A stretch of DNA of 64,000 nucleotides from Nectonema munidae (taxonomy: Eukaryota > Nematomorpha > Nectonematoida > Nectonematidae), in NCBI GenBank assembly GCA_030549495.1, contig JAUIRK010001025.1, forward strand, positions 265,501 through 329,500. Direction: 5' to 3'. The notes under the pieces are model-generated. The model worked only from the letters and a program-made list of their open reading frames with translations, searched no databases and was not told the origin of the DNA. The position numbers and the translations under genes were made by a program. The first letter of the stretch is position 1, and the number at the start of each line of letters is the position of its first letter. Positions 32,976 to 42,559 of the stretch are shown piece by piece.

Positions 32976-34400
32976 TTATCATATGAAGAATAACCACCCC
33001 AAGACAATATTTTAGTAGCAAGTGAAGAACAACCACCCCGCATGACCCTTTTGAAGAACCACGACCCCAAATAGTTTTCCAATAATATTGTACAGAATAT
33101 ACCACTGAAGCAAAATTAAAAAAAAATATTTAGTAAATACTAAAATATTAAAATTTACATTTACTTTTATACACGAAATTGTTGAGATATGTGCTCACAT
33201 AAACTAAACAAAGCATTATTTGGAAAATCTTTCTCGCAACAAAAATTCTTGAAGATAAGACTCTAGAAAATTTCTTTTACATACGTTCATTTTTTTTATA
33301 TTTGCTTTTTGTTTATTCCAATATGATTCTATGTTTTGAGTGTGGACGCCATTTTATTTATTCACAAAATTCAAAGTATGATTTACTGTCATATGTGCAA
33401 ATCCTAATCTTTCTACATTAGCATACGCTCGCCATTCATCACTATGTATAACGGATCCAGGTCTAACCACTTTCTCAATTATAGGAAGTAATGTCTTTGC
33501 ACTTTTATCTTGAACGATTTCCATATACCCAAGTGTAGGAGAAAAAGAAGTGTCAACTAAACCAAATACCCAAATTTGTTTTTCAGCAGCCCTTCCACGA
33601 TGATATTTTGGTTTGTGAGAAAAAACAGACTCATCCATTTGTATTGTGCAGCCAGGTCCTCCAAGTTTAATAGAATTATTCTCAAAATATATTTTGCAAA
33701 CTTCCCTAAAAAATGAAAAACAATCAATTAGTGTTTTTTCACTCATTCCAGTTTGTTGGGATGTTTTTGTTACTCCAATATTTTGAGTCCCTTAATACAT
33801 TATGTGAATCCATTTTTGAAGAGAAACTTTCGATTTATAAAAAAAAAGATGAAAAACGAATTGAAATTGTATATTTGAACTTAAGACAAGCTTTCTTTTG
33901 ACATTTCTATACAAAACCTTCGATATTTTTTGAAGATTTGGTCCAATTCATTTCACAATTGCATTCTAAGCAAAAACACTTTGTTTTCAAAAGTTTTTGA
34001 GTTTTCATCTAAGTAATAACATATAAAGAATTTTGATTTAGTAAAGGCAAAATAAAATCTTGAAAATTCATTTGTTAGAAGAATTAAAAAAATAAACAAG
34101 TATACATCTATAATAATATTATATAGCTGACTTGAAAAACAGGATATTGTTTCAAGATTATACAGTGTCATAAGATTAAATATATACTAGTGATTATATA
34201 TAGTATGTTTTCAGCAAATCAGTGTAATCCGATTAAAAACACTTTGTTTAGTATACGCTCGAATTTAATTATACAATACACATTTCAAAGTTTAAATAAA
34301 TATAAAACTCAACTGAAGAATAGCCACCCTAAAAATTTATTTTCTGAAAAATAGCCCCCCCCCCCCAGAATTGTTGGGGTGGTTGTTCTTCATATGATTC
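32976..34400 (-). mobile_element. Merlin DNA transposon, near full length
   Basis: About 1.42 kb. The left end ATCATATGAAGAATAACCAC and the inverse of the right end (ATCATATGAAGAACAACCAC) form the terminal repeat; related GAAGAACAACCACC motifs recur just inside. The transposase is on the minus strand (33280-33746). Right-flank bases 34401-34408 are CATCCCAC; the left flank does not repeat them. The interior includes a poly-C stretch near 34357. A shorter relative lacking about 885 bp of the middle lies at 37829-38366. Confidence 0.85.
33280..33746 (-). pseudogene. Merlin transposase (IS1016/IS1595-like DDE)
   Basis: The open frame at 33354-33746 reads TIQMDESVFSHKPKYHRGRA with the first catalytic Asp (pattern IDES.F...KY.RGR), VFGLVDTS, then VRPGSVIHSDEWRAYANVER with the second Asp (G..I.SD.W.AY). 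After an in-frame stop at 33351-33353 it continues as NGVHTQNIESYWNKQKA, the HT..IE..W motif with the third acidic residue. The helix-turn-helix-like start (SQQTGMSEKTLIDCFSF) lies at about 33770-33720. Upstream minus-strand sequence to about 33900 shows SIR-like traces of the N-terminal part. One stop and a poorly preserved N-terminus mean it is not active as read. Confidence 0.85.
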
Positions 34401-34800
34401 CATCCCACTTGATGATCTTATCAAAGAAGTCTCTCAGCGCTGTGAAATAGAAAACCATATGACAGACACGGAGTTCATTTCAATTGATGATGATTTACCG
34501 GTCGTTGAAGAACTTACTGGTACATGGGAAGCAGATTTGGTACAAGACGTCCTCGGTGAAAATTCATCAGATCCGGAGGCTTTAATAATAAATGGCTTGG
34601 TGAGAGTGAATGTTCTATAAAAAATCTTTCTGGAGCTCTAACCTCTGCAATCGATCTTAAAAAGTTTGCACTTAAAAGAGGAATGTTACAAAGCTATGAT
34701 CTTGCACGGAAACTGGTAAAAGACATTGAGCAAGTAATGTTTTTAGGACAGCTAGCAAAAAAGCAAAAAGTAAAATTAGTACCTGTTTTTTCAAAATAAA
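34401..34800 (+). mobile_element. Tigger transposon, 3' half (transposase C-terminus)
   Basis: Directly after the Merlin end the frame reads IPLDDLIKEVSQRCEIE, TEFISIDDDLPVVEELTGTW and EADLVQDVLGENSSDPEA, then decays. Tigger/jerky transposases end in just such a segment (IPL..L......E....D.DL.....LT..DIV..V). Its natural upstream sequence (ending LNLKQGIP) is at 37027-37820, 3 kb to the right. The first bases CATCCCAC repeat the last 8 bases before the other Merlin at 37829. Stops follow after about 34620. Confidence 0.75.
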
Positions 34801-34930
34801 AATAACTTTATAGATTTTACTTTTTTTATTTCTCTGTGACATTTTAAGTTTATTTTTCAATTTTTTTACTATGTAATAATTTAAATAATATAAAGAAGTG
34901 AAAAAATATAAATGTTTTTGATTGATTATA

Positions 34931-35060
34931 ACAGTTATTTACTACTCCTCTAATGAGGTCAATCCTAAATAACGGTCAAAAGACTTGGTCCCTATGGTGA
35001 CCTCATTAGAGGAGTATATATATATTTATATATCATGAAGAAGAAATATTGAATAACTGT
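34931..35060. mobile_element. Palindromic TA-flanked MITE, 130 bp
   Basis: TA, then ACAGTTATTTA at the left, and AATAACTGT then TA at the right: inverted ends with a TA target duplication, the mark of Tc1/mariner or pogo MITEs. Inside, ACTCCTCTAATGAGGTCA (34944-34961) and its exact reverse complement (34998-35015) form an 18-bp perfect stem with a 36-base loop. Confidence 0.75.
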
Positions 35061-35128
35061 TAATTTTTTTTGTTCAAAACAAATAAGTTAAAAAAAAATC
35101 GTCATCTTATTAGTATTATTATATATTA

Positions 35129-35408
35129 CAGGGGCGGATCTAGAAATTGGCATTCGGAGGGGGGCGGATTTTACTAAACTAGAACTCAAATTTCAAGCAT
35201 ACAAATTAAATGATAGGGTTTTAAAACAAATCCTTATAGATATATGTTAATAACTCTGTATATCATTAATAGTTTAACCAAAGCATTATGTATTAAATAA
35301 AAGTCAAAGACATTTTGCAAATGTTTTTTAAATTTTTTGTAACAGGTCTCATTTAATTTTAGGAGGGGGGGCGTACGTCGGCTCTATCCCCTTCTAAATC
35401 CGCCTATG
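35129..35408. mobile_element. MITE with CAGGGGCGGAT ends, 280 bp
   Basis: Starts CAGGGGCGGATCTAGAA and ends with the inverse of CATAGGCGGATTTAGAA, with G-rich stretches just inside both ends. Such CAGGGGCGGATC termini are common in hAT MITEs. The right flank TATTACAT resembles TATTATAT a few bases left of the element, a possible decayed 8-bp duplication. Confidence 0.65.
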
Positions 35409-35750
35409 TATTACATGAAGATTTCAACCAATCATATTGTTTTTATGAAATAAAAAACCTAATTGGTTTGTTCCACCTTCTTTTTATATTTCAGATTATT
35501 TTTATAATTCTTTTTTCTAAATAAAAATAAATTTAAAAAAACCGAAATTTTTGAAAATTTTATTTTAAGTATGTTTTTTAGTATTTTACGATTTTTATAT
35601 TTAAATATATAATAGAGTCAATTTTATATTTTTCTTACGAAGTCATTACCCCAAAAAGATATGTCTCCGAAGCTTTGCCAAGCTATCGATAAATACATAC
35701 GACTAGCACAAACTATGATCACATGCACATCAAATCGTTATAATAAAATT

Positions 35751-35756
35751 TTTATT
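35751..35756 (-). terminator. Polyadenylation signal for STRAD
   Basis: AATAAA on the minus strand, 83 bp past the STRAD stop codon. AT-rich sequence makes chance matches common, so support comes from position only. Confidence 0.4.
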
Positions 35757-35838
35757 TTAAATTAAGCGCAAAATGAGTCGGAAGAAAAAGGAAATACCAT
35801 GGACAATCATCATTCGGCGGCTTTATAAATGGCTGCCT

Positions 35839-37026
35839 TTAAAATTTCCACTCGTAAGAGCTTGCATCCTTCATTCCGTTGTGGTTGCAAAAGTATTTAG
35901 CGCAAATTTCATCATCACTCCAAGACGTTTCCTTCAAGTCTTTTTCATGCTTCATCTCATCATGATTCTTGCCTTTCACATGATGCAGTAGAGAGGGATG
36001 ATGTTTAGATGCTGCAGCAATGTTTCCATCATCACAAAGAGCAGAATTCCCAGCAAACACATCATTATCCCGTTTCTCATCATCAACTTCATTGGCACGC
36101 ATCAAAAAATTTTTAAGAAACTTTTTACTCATGTCAATATTGTGGATCTTTTTGAAGAAGGCATGCGACAGTGATTGATAGGCCGAGGGGCGTAGCTGAA
36201 AGTTTGACTGAAGACACGAACAAATGAAGTTTAGAGCGTTATTGCGATGAATTAGAGATGACTTGCGCGAGAAAAAATGAATAGAAGAAGTCGACTTACA
36301 CGCTCCAAAATCACTCAAGCGAGACATCTTTTTATTTTGGTCTGGATCAACGAGATCCTTTGTTTTTGAAGGAGAAGTTACAAAGGAGTGAGTTTTAGTA
36401 CAAATAAACTTCAAAGATGAGGGCATTCGGCCAAGACACTTTTCCAATAACATATGTGCGGGTTCTAAATCCGAGAAGGGCAGTTGTTTGGTTAGGAGGT
36501 GTGTGAGAACAAGTCCTAAACTGTACATATCACTTGAAGTGTTGAAGCCTTGGAAATCTTGAGCAAGAATTTCAGGACTCTTCCAGTAAAGATTTCTTTC
36601 ACTCTCCCGGTCCAAGGGAAAATCGAAGAGAAGGTGATCTGGATGAGGCAGAGAGAAAATATATTTTGGAGACAAGAGCAAAACTTGGCCACTTGGGTCT
36701 AAGAAAATTCGTGAAGATTGCACACTTCCATGCACGATGCCTTTGGAGTGGAGGTAACAAAGAGCAGAGATGACCTGGTACGCAACACTCGCACACACTT
36801 TGGAAGTGATGACCAAGTGAGAGTTGAGAAGGACCAAATCATAGAGAGACCCGAAAGGCATGAACGGGTAAATGGCGTAGAGGTGACTCTTAACAAGAAA
36901 CATTTGCTCGATGCTCAAAAGAGCGTTTACGTGATGATACAACTGACTGATCTTGAATTCTTCCTGCAAGCGCTGAATGTCGTCGTCTGTACACGATTCG
37001 ATGTGAACGCATTTGACCAGGCATCT
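35839..37026 (-). CDS. STRAD: STRAD pseudokinase (STE20-related adaptor), 5' part missing
   Basis: STRAD is the pseudokinase that, with MO25, activates LKB1. The uninterrupted frame runs from about 37026 to the stop at 35839; the first ATG is at 36969 (376 codons). Before it, VKCVHIESCTDDDIQRLQ matches STRAD VRRINLEAC. Residues from the ATG: SKLF-like SQLYHHVN 8-15; PFMPFGSLYDL 35-45; HSKGIVHGSVQSSRIFL 74-90, with HGS where active kinases have HRD; LLLSPKY in place of DFG; LYWKSPEILAQDFQGFNTSS 128-146 (STRAD: WLSPEVLQQNLQGYDAKS), SDMYSLG, PFSDL, MLLEKCLG; and C-terminal EWKF, like the WEF tail that binds MO25. The glycine loop and start are absent: Tigger sequence begins within a few bases at 37027. 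Possible acceptors are GAAG (37029) or TTAG (37025), so it may be a last exon or a truncated copy. Confidence 0.82.
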   Translation of the reverse strand, partial: RCLVKCVHIESCTDDDIQRLQEEFKISQLYHHVNALLSIEQMFLVKSHLYAIYPFMPFGSLYDLVLLNSHLVITSKVCASVAYQVISALCYLHSKGIVHGSVQSSRIFLDPSGQVLLLSPKYIFSLPHPDHLLFDFPLDRESERNLYWKSPEILAQDFQGFNTSSDMYSLGLVLTHLLTKQLPFSDLEPAHMLLEKCLGRMPSSLKFICTKTHSFVTSPSKTKDLVDPDQNKKMSRLSDFGACKSTSSIHFFSRKSSLIHRNNALNFICSCLQSNFQLRPSAYQSLSHAFFKKIHNIDMSKKFLKNFLMRANEVDDEKRDNDVFAGNSALCDDGNIAAASKHHPSLLHHVKGKNHDEMKHEKDLKETSWSDDEICAKYFCNHNGMKDASSYEWKF

Positions 37027-37820
37027 AACTTCAAAGATTCAAATGGATGGTGGCGTAGTTTTAAGCAACGTTATGATATTTCATCTTCCAAAGTTTGTGG
37101 AGAAAGCGCAAGTGTTGATAAAAGTCTTGTCTCTGATTGAAAAACTAAACAAACTTTCATCAATGATAGAGCGATATGACAAATCTAATAAATATAATAT
37201 GGAAGAGACAGGCGTTTTTTTTCGCCAACTTCCTGATCGAACACTACATTTCTCTGGTGAAAAGTGCAAAGGTTTAAAAAACCGAAAGACCGTTTAACAG
37301 TTGTTCTTTGCTGTAATATGAATGGAGAATTCCAAAAACCGCTCGTTATAGGAAGATGTCAGAAGCCACGTTGTTTTAAAAATGTTCCTCATAAAGCTTT
37401 TCCTGTTTTATCGAAGTCCAATAAAAAAGCTTGGATGGTTGCTGAACTTTACCGTGAATGGTTGCTTGAATTTGATAAGCTGATGCAAAAGCAATGTTTT
37501 GTTGTTAGACAACGCTTCTGGCGATCCAAAAGATGTTAAGACGAAAAATATAAGTTATTTTCTTTCCTGCTAATTGTACCTCACTTTTACAACCTCTTGA
37601 TCTGGGCATAATTCATACATTTAAACGGTATTATCGAAAAAAACTTCTCAGTTCCATTATTGCAAGAACAGAAAAATATGGAAAATTTTTTCTCCATTAC
37701 TGTTTTAAACGCCATTGAATGGATAGCGGACTCTGTAGATATCAAACCCTCTACAGTTTGGGCTTGTTTTTGCAAGAGTGGTTTTGGTGTTCTTGCACTA
37801 TCTTTGAATCTTAAACAGGG
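37027..37820 (+). mobile_element. Tigger transposon, 5' part of split copy
   Basis: Plus strand. It starts mid-protein at NFKDSNGWWRSFKQRYDI, the second DNA-binding part, then YNMEETGVFFRQLPDRT at 37193-37240. Here the usual catalytic Asp of DET is Glu, which would itself impair the enzyme. Then LTVVLCCNMNGEFQKPLVIG, RCFKNVPHKAFPVLSKSNKK and AWMVAELYREWLLEFDK. After a frame change come QPLDLGIIHTFKRYYRKKLL and STVWACFCKSGFGVLALSLN, ending LKQGIP against the Merlin at 37829. The N-terminal third is missing, cut exactly where STRAD begins on the other strand. The missing C-terminus is at 34401-34800. Confidence 0.85.
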
Positions 37821-37828
37821 CATCCCAC

Positions 37829-38366
37829 AGATCATATGAATAATAACCACCCAAGACAATATTTTAGTAGCAAGTGAAGAACAACCACCCCGTATGATCC
37901 TTTTGAAGAACCACCACCCCAAATAGTTTTCCAAAAACACTTTGTTTTCAAAAGTTTTTGAGTTTTCATCCAAGTAATAACATATAAAGAATTTTGATTT
38001 AGTAAAGGCAAAATAAAATCTTGAAAATTCATTTTGTGAGAAGAATTAAAAAAATAAACAACAAGTATACATCTATAATAATATTATATAGCTGACTTGC
38101 AAAACAGGATATTGTTTCAACATTATACAGTGTCATAAGATTAAATATATACTAGTGATTATATATAGTATGTTTTCAGGAAAACAGTATCAGTGTAATC
38201 TGATTAAAAACACTTTGTTTAGTATACGCTCGAATTTAATTATACAATACACTTTTCAAAGTTTAAATAAATATAAAACTCCACTGAAGAATTGCCACCC
38301 TAAAAATTTTCCTTCTGAAGAATAGCTACCCCAGAATTGTTGGGGTGGTTGTTCTTCATATGATCC
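37829..38366 (-). mobile_element. Merlin internal-deletion derivative, 538 bp
   Basis: Left about 100 bp and right about 430 bp are nearly identical to the Merlin at 32976-34400; the middle with the transposase is gone. The join is at ATAGTTTTCCAAAAACACTT, where CAAAAACAC-like bases occur at both edges in the long copy. The left flank ends with CATCCCAC (37821-37828); the right flank does not repeat it. Termini: ATCATATGAATAATAACC and the inverse, ATCATATGAAGAACAACC. Open frames inside are not genes. Confidence 0.85.
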
Positions 38367-39591
38367 CTTATTTCGATAAAAATACCACACTACCTTTAAC
38401 CTTTATCATAGGGAACTTTGATGTGATAAAAAAAGTGCATGATATTGATTACATACAATCTATATCTCAACTATAAACATGTGATGATGATGATAGCACA
38501 AGTCTGCTTTCTCTCTACTACTCCGGTGGATGATAATATAACAAAGGAAGTTTGGGTTTATGCATGCGAAGTCTTTTCGGTTCCCGGACATTAAGGGCGC
38601 TCGGACAAAAAGGGCATACACTCACCATACCAGTTTGCACAACTTAATCTTAAGCCTCAGCATGTAACAGAAAGTGCAAACTGCACATGCTGTGAAGAAG
38701 TGAGCAACGAATAAGCTTCCTACATGCGCACCCAAGTTCTCTTTACATTCACATGTTAAAAAATTATAAAATAAAGTAATATTGACATTTATACACAAAA
38801 AAAATAAAATCACTATTCAAATATGCTAGTTAGAATTAAAATATATAATATATATTTTAATTATATGTTTTCACAAATTTGCATAAAATATTTTTACAAT
38901 GAAATTTTACAAACAAAATTCTAACTTTAAAAAAACTTAAACAAAAGTAAGTTTTTTCTTATTTATTCAACGTGTAAATCCTCTTTTGTCTATTCATTTG
39001 ATCCTTTTTAACAAAACACTGATCATTTGTGAAAAATTTAAATTCGTCGGGTATTTGAAAACCAATAGATGTTGGTTTTTCCCTTCCTCTGTTTCTTCTT
39101 ATGAATCTTTTAATACTTTCTGAACTTTCGAAATTTTTTTCATCGAGTTGAGATACGTGATCTCTTAAGTTCGATACAACACAATAATTATCAAATTAAA
39201 AAAAGCTCAAACCTGTATATTTTAGATGTAGGTGAAAAAGTTTTCTCAGAAGCGCCTTTTTTAATCTCATTCATCCTCATTTTTTTGATTGAAGGTGATG
39301 AATTATGATTATGGGGCTTTTTACCTTTTATCTCTTTATATTCACCGTTACAATCTTTTTTATAAAATACCGTTCCTAAAATAACCTAATTTAATAGTAT
39401 TGAATAAAGAAAAAAATATTATAGCCTTTGCACTTTTTACCTTTTAGTTTCACTAGCTGAAATTATCAAATATTTTATAGAATAACTTCTAAAAATGTAA
39501 ACGAATACTTTTAACTTCCTTTTTCATAATAAGAAAAACCTTGCCTGAACACCATTGGATTGAGATGAAAAAATTGCAATATTAGTTACTG
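38367..39591. other. No gene recognised
   Basis: AT-rich, with a more balanced stretch at 38460-38730 (GGCGCTCGG, GTTCCCGGACATTAAGGGC) that could be an old repeat: AAATGCCCTTTTTGTCC at 39877-39893 is nearly the inverse of GGACAAAAAGGGCAT at 38603-38617. Short lysine- and serine-rich minus-strand frames at about 39000-39350 might be an exon but match nothing I know. Confidence 0.4.
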
Positions 39592-39595
39592 TTAA

Positions 39596-39697
39596 CCCTT
39601 TGAGCACCGGTGGGATACTGGTATCCCTTTAGATATATAAAATTGCATTGAAAAATAAGGCAGACGATTAGTCTTCAAAATTCTGTCCCTCAAAGGG
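39596..39697. mobile_element. piggyBac-type MITE, 102 bp
   Basis: TTAA at 39592-39595 and 39698-39701 flank the ends CCCTTTGAGCACCGG and, inverted, CCCTTTGAGGGACAG. TTAA targets with CCC(T) ends are the mark of piggyBac elements. It contains the internal palindrome GGGATACTGGTATCCC. Two piggyBac transposase relics are in this window, but I could not show matching ends. Confidence 0.75.
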
Positions 39698-39959
39698 TTA
39701 ATATTGTTTTTTCAAGTGTAGTGCTTATGGTGTTGTGTACATGGTCTGTATATATCATGATTTTTTTGTCATCTTTGTTTATCGGATAATCTGTTTCTTT
39801 CTTAAAACGACTTTCTGCAACGAGGCCACATGCTAAGCTTAAGATTAAGTTCCTACAAACTGGTATGATGAGTGAAATGCCCTTTTTGTCCAAGTGCTTA
39901 AGTTGCTGCAAACTGGTATGATGAGTTAAATGCTCCGCCAGGAGAAAAACAAATAAAAA

Positions 39960-40450
39960 TATCCAAAATCGAATAAAAAAAAAAGAATTGGAGAAGAAAC
40001 AAAAGAAGAAAAACAAGCAAGACTATCTCAAATCGTCACAAATCAAAGAAGAAGAATTGAAGAAGAAACAGGAGAAGAAAAACAAGCAAGAATATCTCAA
40101 ATCCTTTTAAACCAAACAAGAAGAATTGAAGGTAAAACAAAGCAAGTAAGGCAGGTAAGGGTACTCCAACTCCGGTTGAACCGAAAAAACAAATCAGAAA
40201 AGAAAATCAACTCCGAAGAAGAAATCAGATCAATCATTTGATAAAGAGGTGGAAATGGCGCAGGAGTCAGTCACTGAAAGAAACTCTTCCTACAACTTCG
40301 TGAACCTAGGCTCACGTGGGTACCAATGATATTTAACTGGACCTAGAATCACGGGGGTACCAATGATCTTTAACTGGACCTAGGATCAGATGGACCTAGA
40401 ATTCTACGTCTCGAGCGAAGCAAGAGACAAACTTTGCTATTTTCACTATA
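39960..40450 (+). mobile_element. Second Helitron scrap, deletion derivative
   Basis: Has the same basic N-terminal repeats as 26460-27067 (LSQIVTNQRRRIEEETGEEK, RISQILLNQTRRIEGKT). Then, with all Rep and helicase coding missing, it has the Helitron tail region: CTACGTCTCGAGCGAAGC at 40410-40427. Between them is a 37-bp tandem repeat (two full copies plus a partial at about 40304-40395) built on GGTACCAATGAT and TTTAACTGGACCTAG. Confidence 0.65.
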
Positions 40451-41830
40451 TTTTAGCGTGTAAAATGAGGAATAAAAATTTTTTTTGTAAGAAATACAAA
40501 TTTTTGTTTTTAACTTTTTTCAATAGCATTTTTGTCGCGGTTTAAAAGTATAAAAATCTGGGAAAACCTAATTTCATGAAAAATCCTCAAAAACTGGACA
40601 GATGATAGGGATGTCACCATCGGGAATCTAATCGAATTCGTCTGAAATAAGAATCTACGCTTCAACAAGTAACCACTATGCCATTTTATAAAAATTATAA
40701 CGAATAAATTAATCCACAATGCTTTTGTTATTTATATATGAATCCCCCCTAAACCTTTTTAAGGTTGAACTAAGGGAAGACAAAAAATGTTTTAAAAAGG
40801 TGATAAAACATTTTTAATCAAATAATAATATAGTGTTTTTAGGAATTGAAATTGTCAGATGGGTAGACAGTGATAAAATGTTACCTTATGTGTATTATAT
40901 TATCTTTTTTGCATAAATATTTACCGTGGATGTAATATAATCAGTAGGACATGCTATATAGTTGCGCGAATAAATCAATAATAAGGTGTGAGAATCAGTG
41001 CACAGTCAGCAAACTACAATTTATATTCCGTTAAGACCTTGTTATTATAATCATTTGTTGAACGAAAAGAAACGATTATTTCTCGTTAATGATTTGCAAC
41101 ATATGAGTAAAAACTGATGAACTACGCAAAGTGGTATGATGAGTTAATTAAAATGATTAAATGCAAAATGACTTTAGAAATTTTTTTTTCAAAAAACATA
41201 GGCTATCATCACCGTCTTCTATCTATAGTTGTAAAGTTTATATGTACATAAATATATTTACACTAGAAAATCTAGTCGATATAATATATTGTAGTATATA
41301 TCTATATTTAGACGAGGGAATTGAAAAAATATGGGCAGATCTAATCATACACCCATAAACACAGATTTAGTTTATTCTTCTAATAAAAAAATTAACTAAA
41401 TAAAAAATACTCAACAGTAGGTAGGTAGGTAGGAGATATCAAAACACTTTCCAAAGTTAGATGATATGCTTGCATCATTGCTAACTTGGAAAGGATGGGA
41501 AGTGGGTTTATGATCTAAAATAGAAGTAAGAAAGCTTAGTGATGTGAAAAGTAAGATCTAGGTTGCTATGTGTATGGTTATGTTATTATGATAAAGGTGA
41601 AGTTAAGTGTTAGTGGGTAGGGAGTAATAGACATATTATAATATTAAGGAAGATAGAGATGTGTTAAATGATTTTTCGGTATGAAAAGAAGTTTATTAGA
41701 GAGGAGGGAAGATTCTTAAAATATAAATGTGCTTTTTTAATGAGTTTGATTCGTTCTGATGGGAATATTGGACAATAGAGTATAATGTGAATTGGACAAG
41801 TTACTCATGGCTGTTTTTTAATGACAGAAG
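40451..41830. other. No gene recognised
   Basis: AT-rich. A TAGG microsatellite (four copies) lies at 41418-41433. The G- and A-rich stretch 41434-41830 may be the 5' untranslated part of the following LINE. Confidence 0.4.
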
Positions 41831-41835
41831 AAGAA

Positions 41836-42530
41836 AGTTAGAATTGCGAAAATTGTTGTGAGATTTCTTCACACTTGGTTAAATGTGATTGTTGTTTAAG
41901 CTGGGTCTGTTATAGCTGTCAAAAATTTGATAGTTCTCTTTTTAAAATTCTAGACAAGTACAGTTCTCAAGGTATCAAGTGACACTGCTTAAATTGTCGA
42001 TCTGATGACATGAAGAAAGATAAAAAAGAAAATGATATATTAAGTAAACTTGTTAATTCCGTAAACAGTTTGGAATCTCCACTTTATGTTAGATCCGATA
42101 CTATGGAAATTGGTGAATTGACAAAGAGAACAACTTCAATTCTTAAAGATGTTAAAGTTGTGTCTAACAGACAATCTAAAAAATCATTTAGACTTCGTTT
42201 CCCAGACAAAGATAATTTAGTTAAAGCAGAAAACTTACTGAAGTAAGATAATTTTTTGAAAGCAATCCGAACTAAAGTTTTATTGCCAAAATGATCTATT
42301 GTTCTTTCATCACAAATCCCCAATGACTCGATTATCTCATCAATTTTAACTAAAAATGAAGAGCTTAAGGATTTTGTTGATCAAGATAAAGTTTTACAGC
42401 TTCTTTTTTCTAAAGAAATCAATAATGGAAAAAAAGTTGTGTTAAAAATCGCCCCAGAATTTTTTTCATTTATTAAAAAGCATGATTTCTCTTTAAAGAG
42501 TATCACTCAAACATATGACTGACAAAAGTA
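41836..42530 (+). pseudogene. LINE first protein with PHD-like finger
   Basis: Translation from about 41836: NCENCCEISSHLVKCDCC, then LSWVCYSCQKFD, and further on HCLNCRSDD. This has the cysteine spacing of a PHD-type zinc finger (C-x2-C, C-x2-C, C-x2-C, H-x-x-C-x2-C). First proteins of CR1/L2-type LINEs often carry such a finger. It continues as a lysine-rich frame 42010-42246 (KLVNSVNSLESPLYV, SFRLRFPDKDNLVKAENLLK) and, in another frame, LKDFVDQDKVLQLLFSKEIN to about 42500. A stop interrupts the finger region. Confidence 0.55.
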
Positions 42531-42559
42531 AGAATTTTCTGTTAAAAAACATTGACTTT

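Noticed and set aside
36718-37140. 140-codon plus-strand open frame over the STRAD/Tigger junction
   Set aside because: Its first 100 residues are the antisense of STRAD and only the last 40 are Tigger, so it is a chance fusion of a shadow frame with transposon coding.
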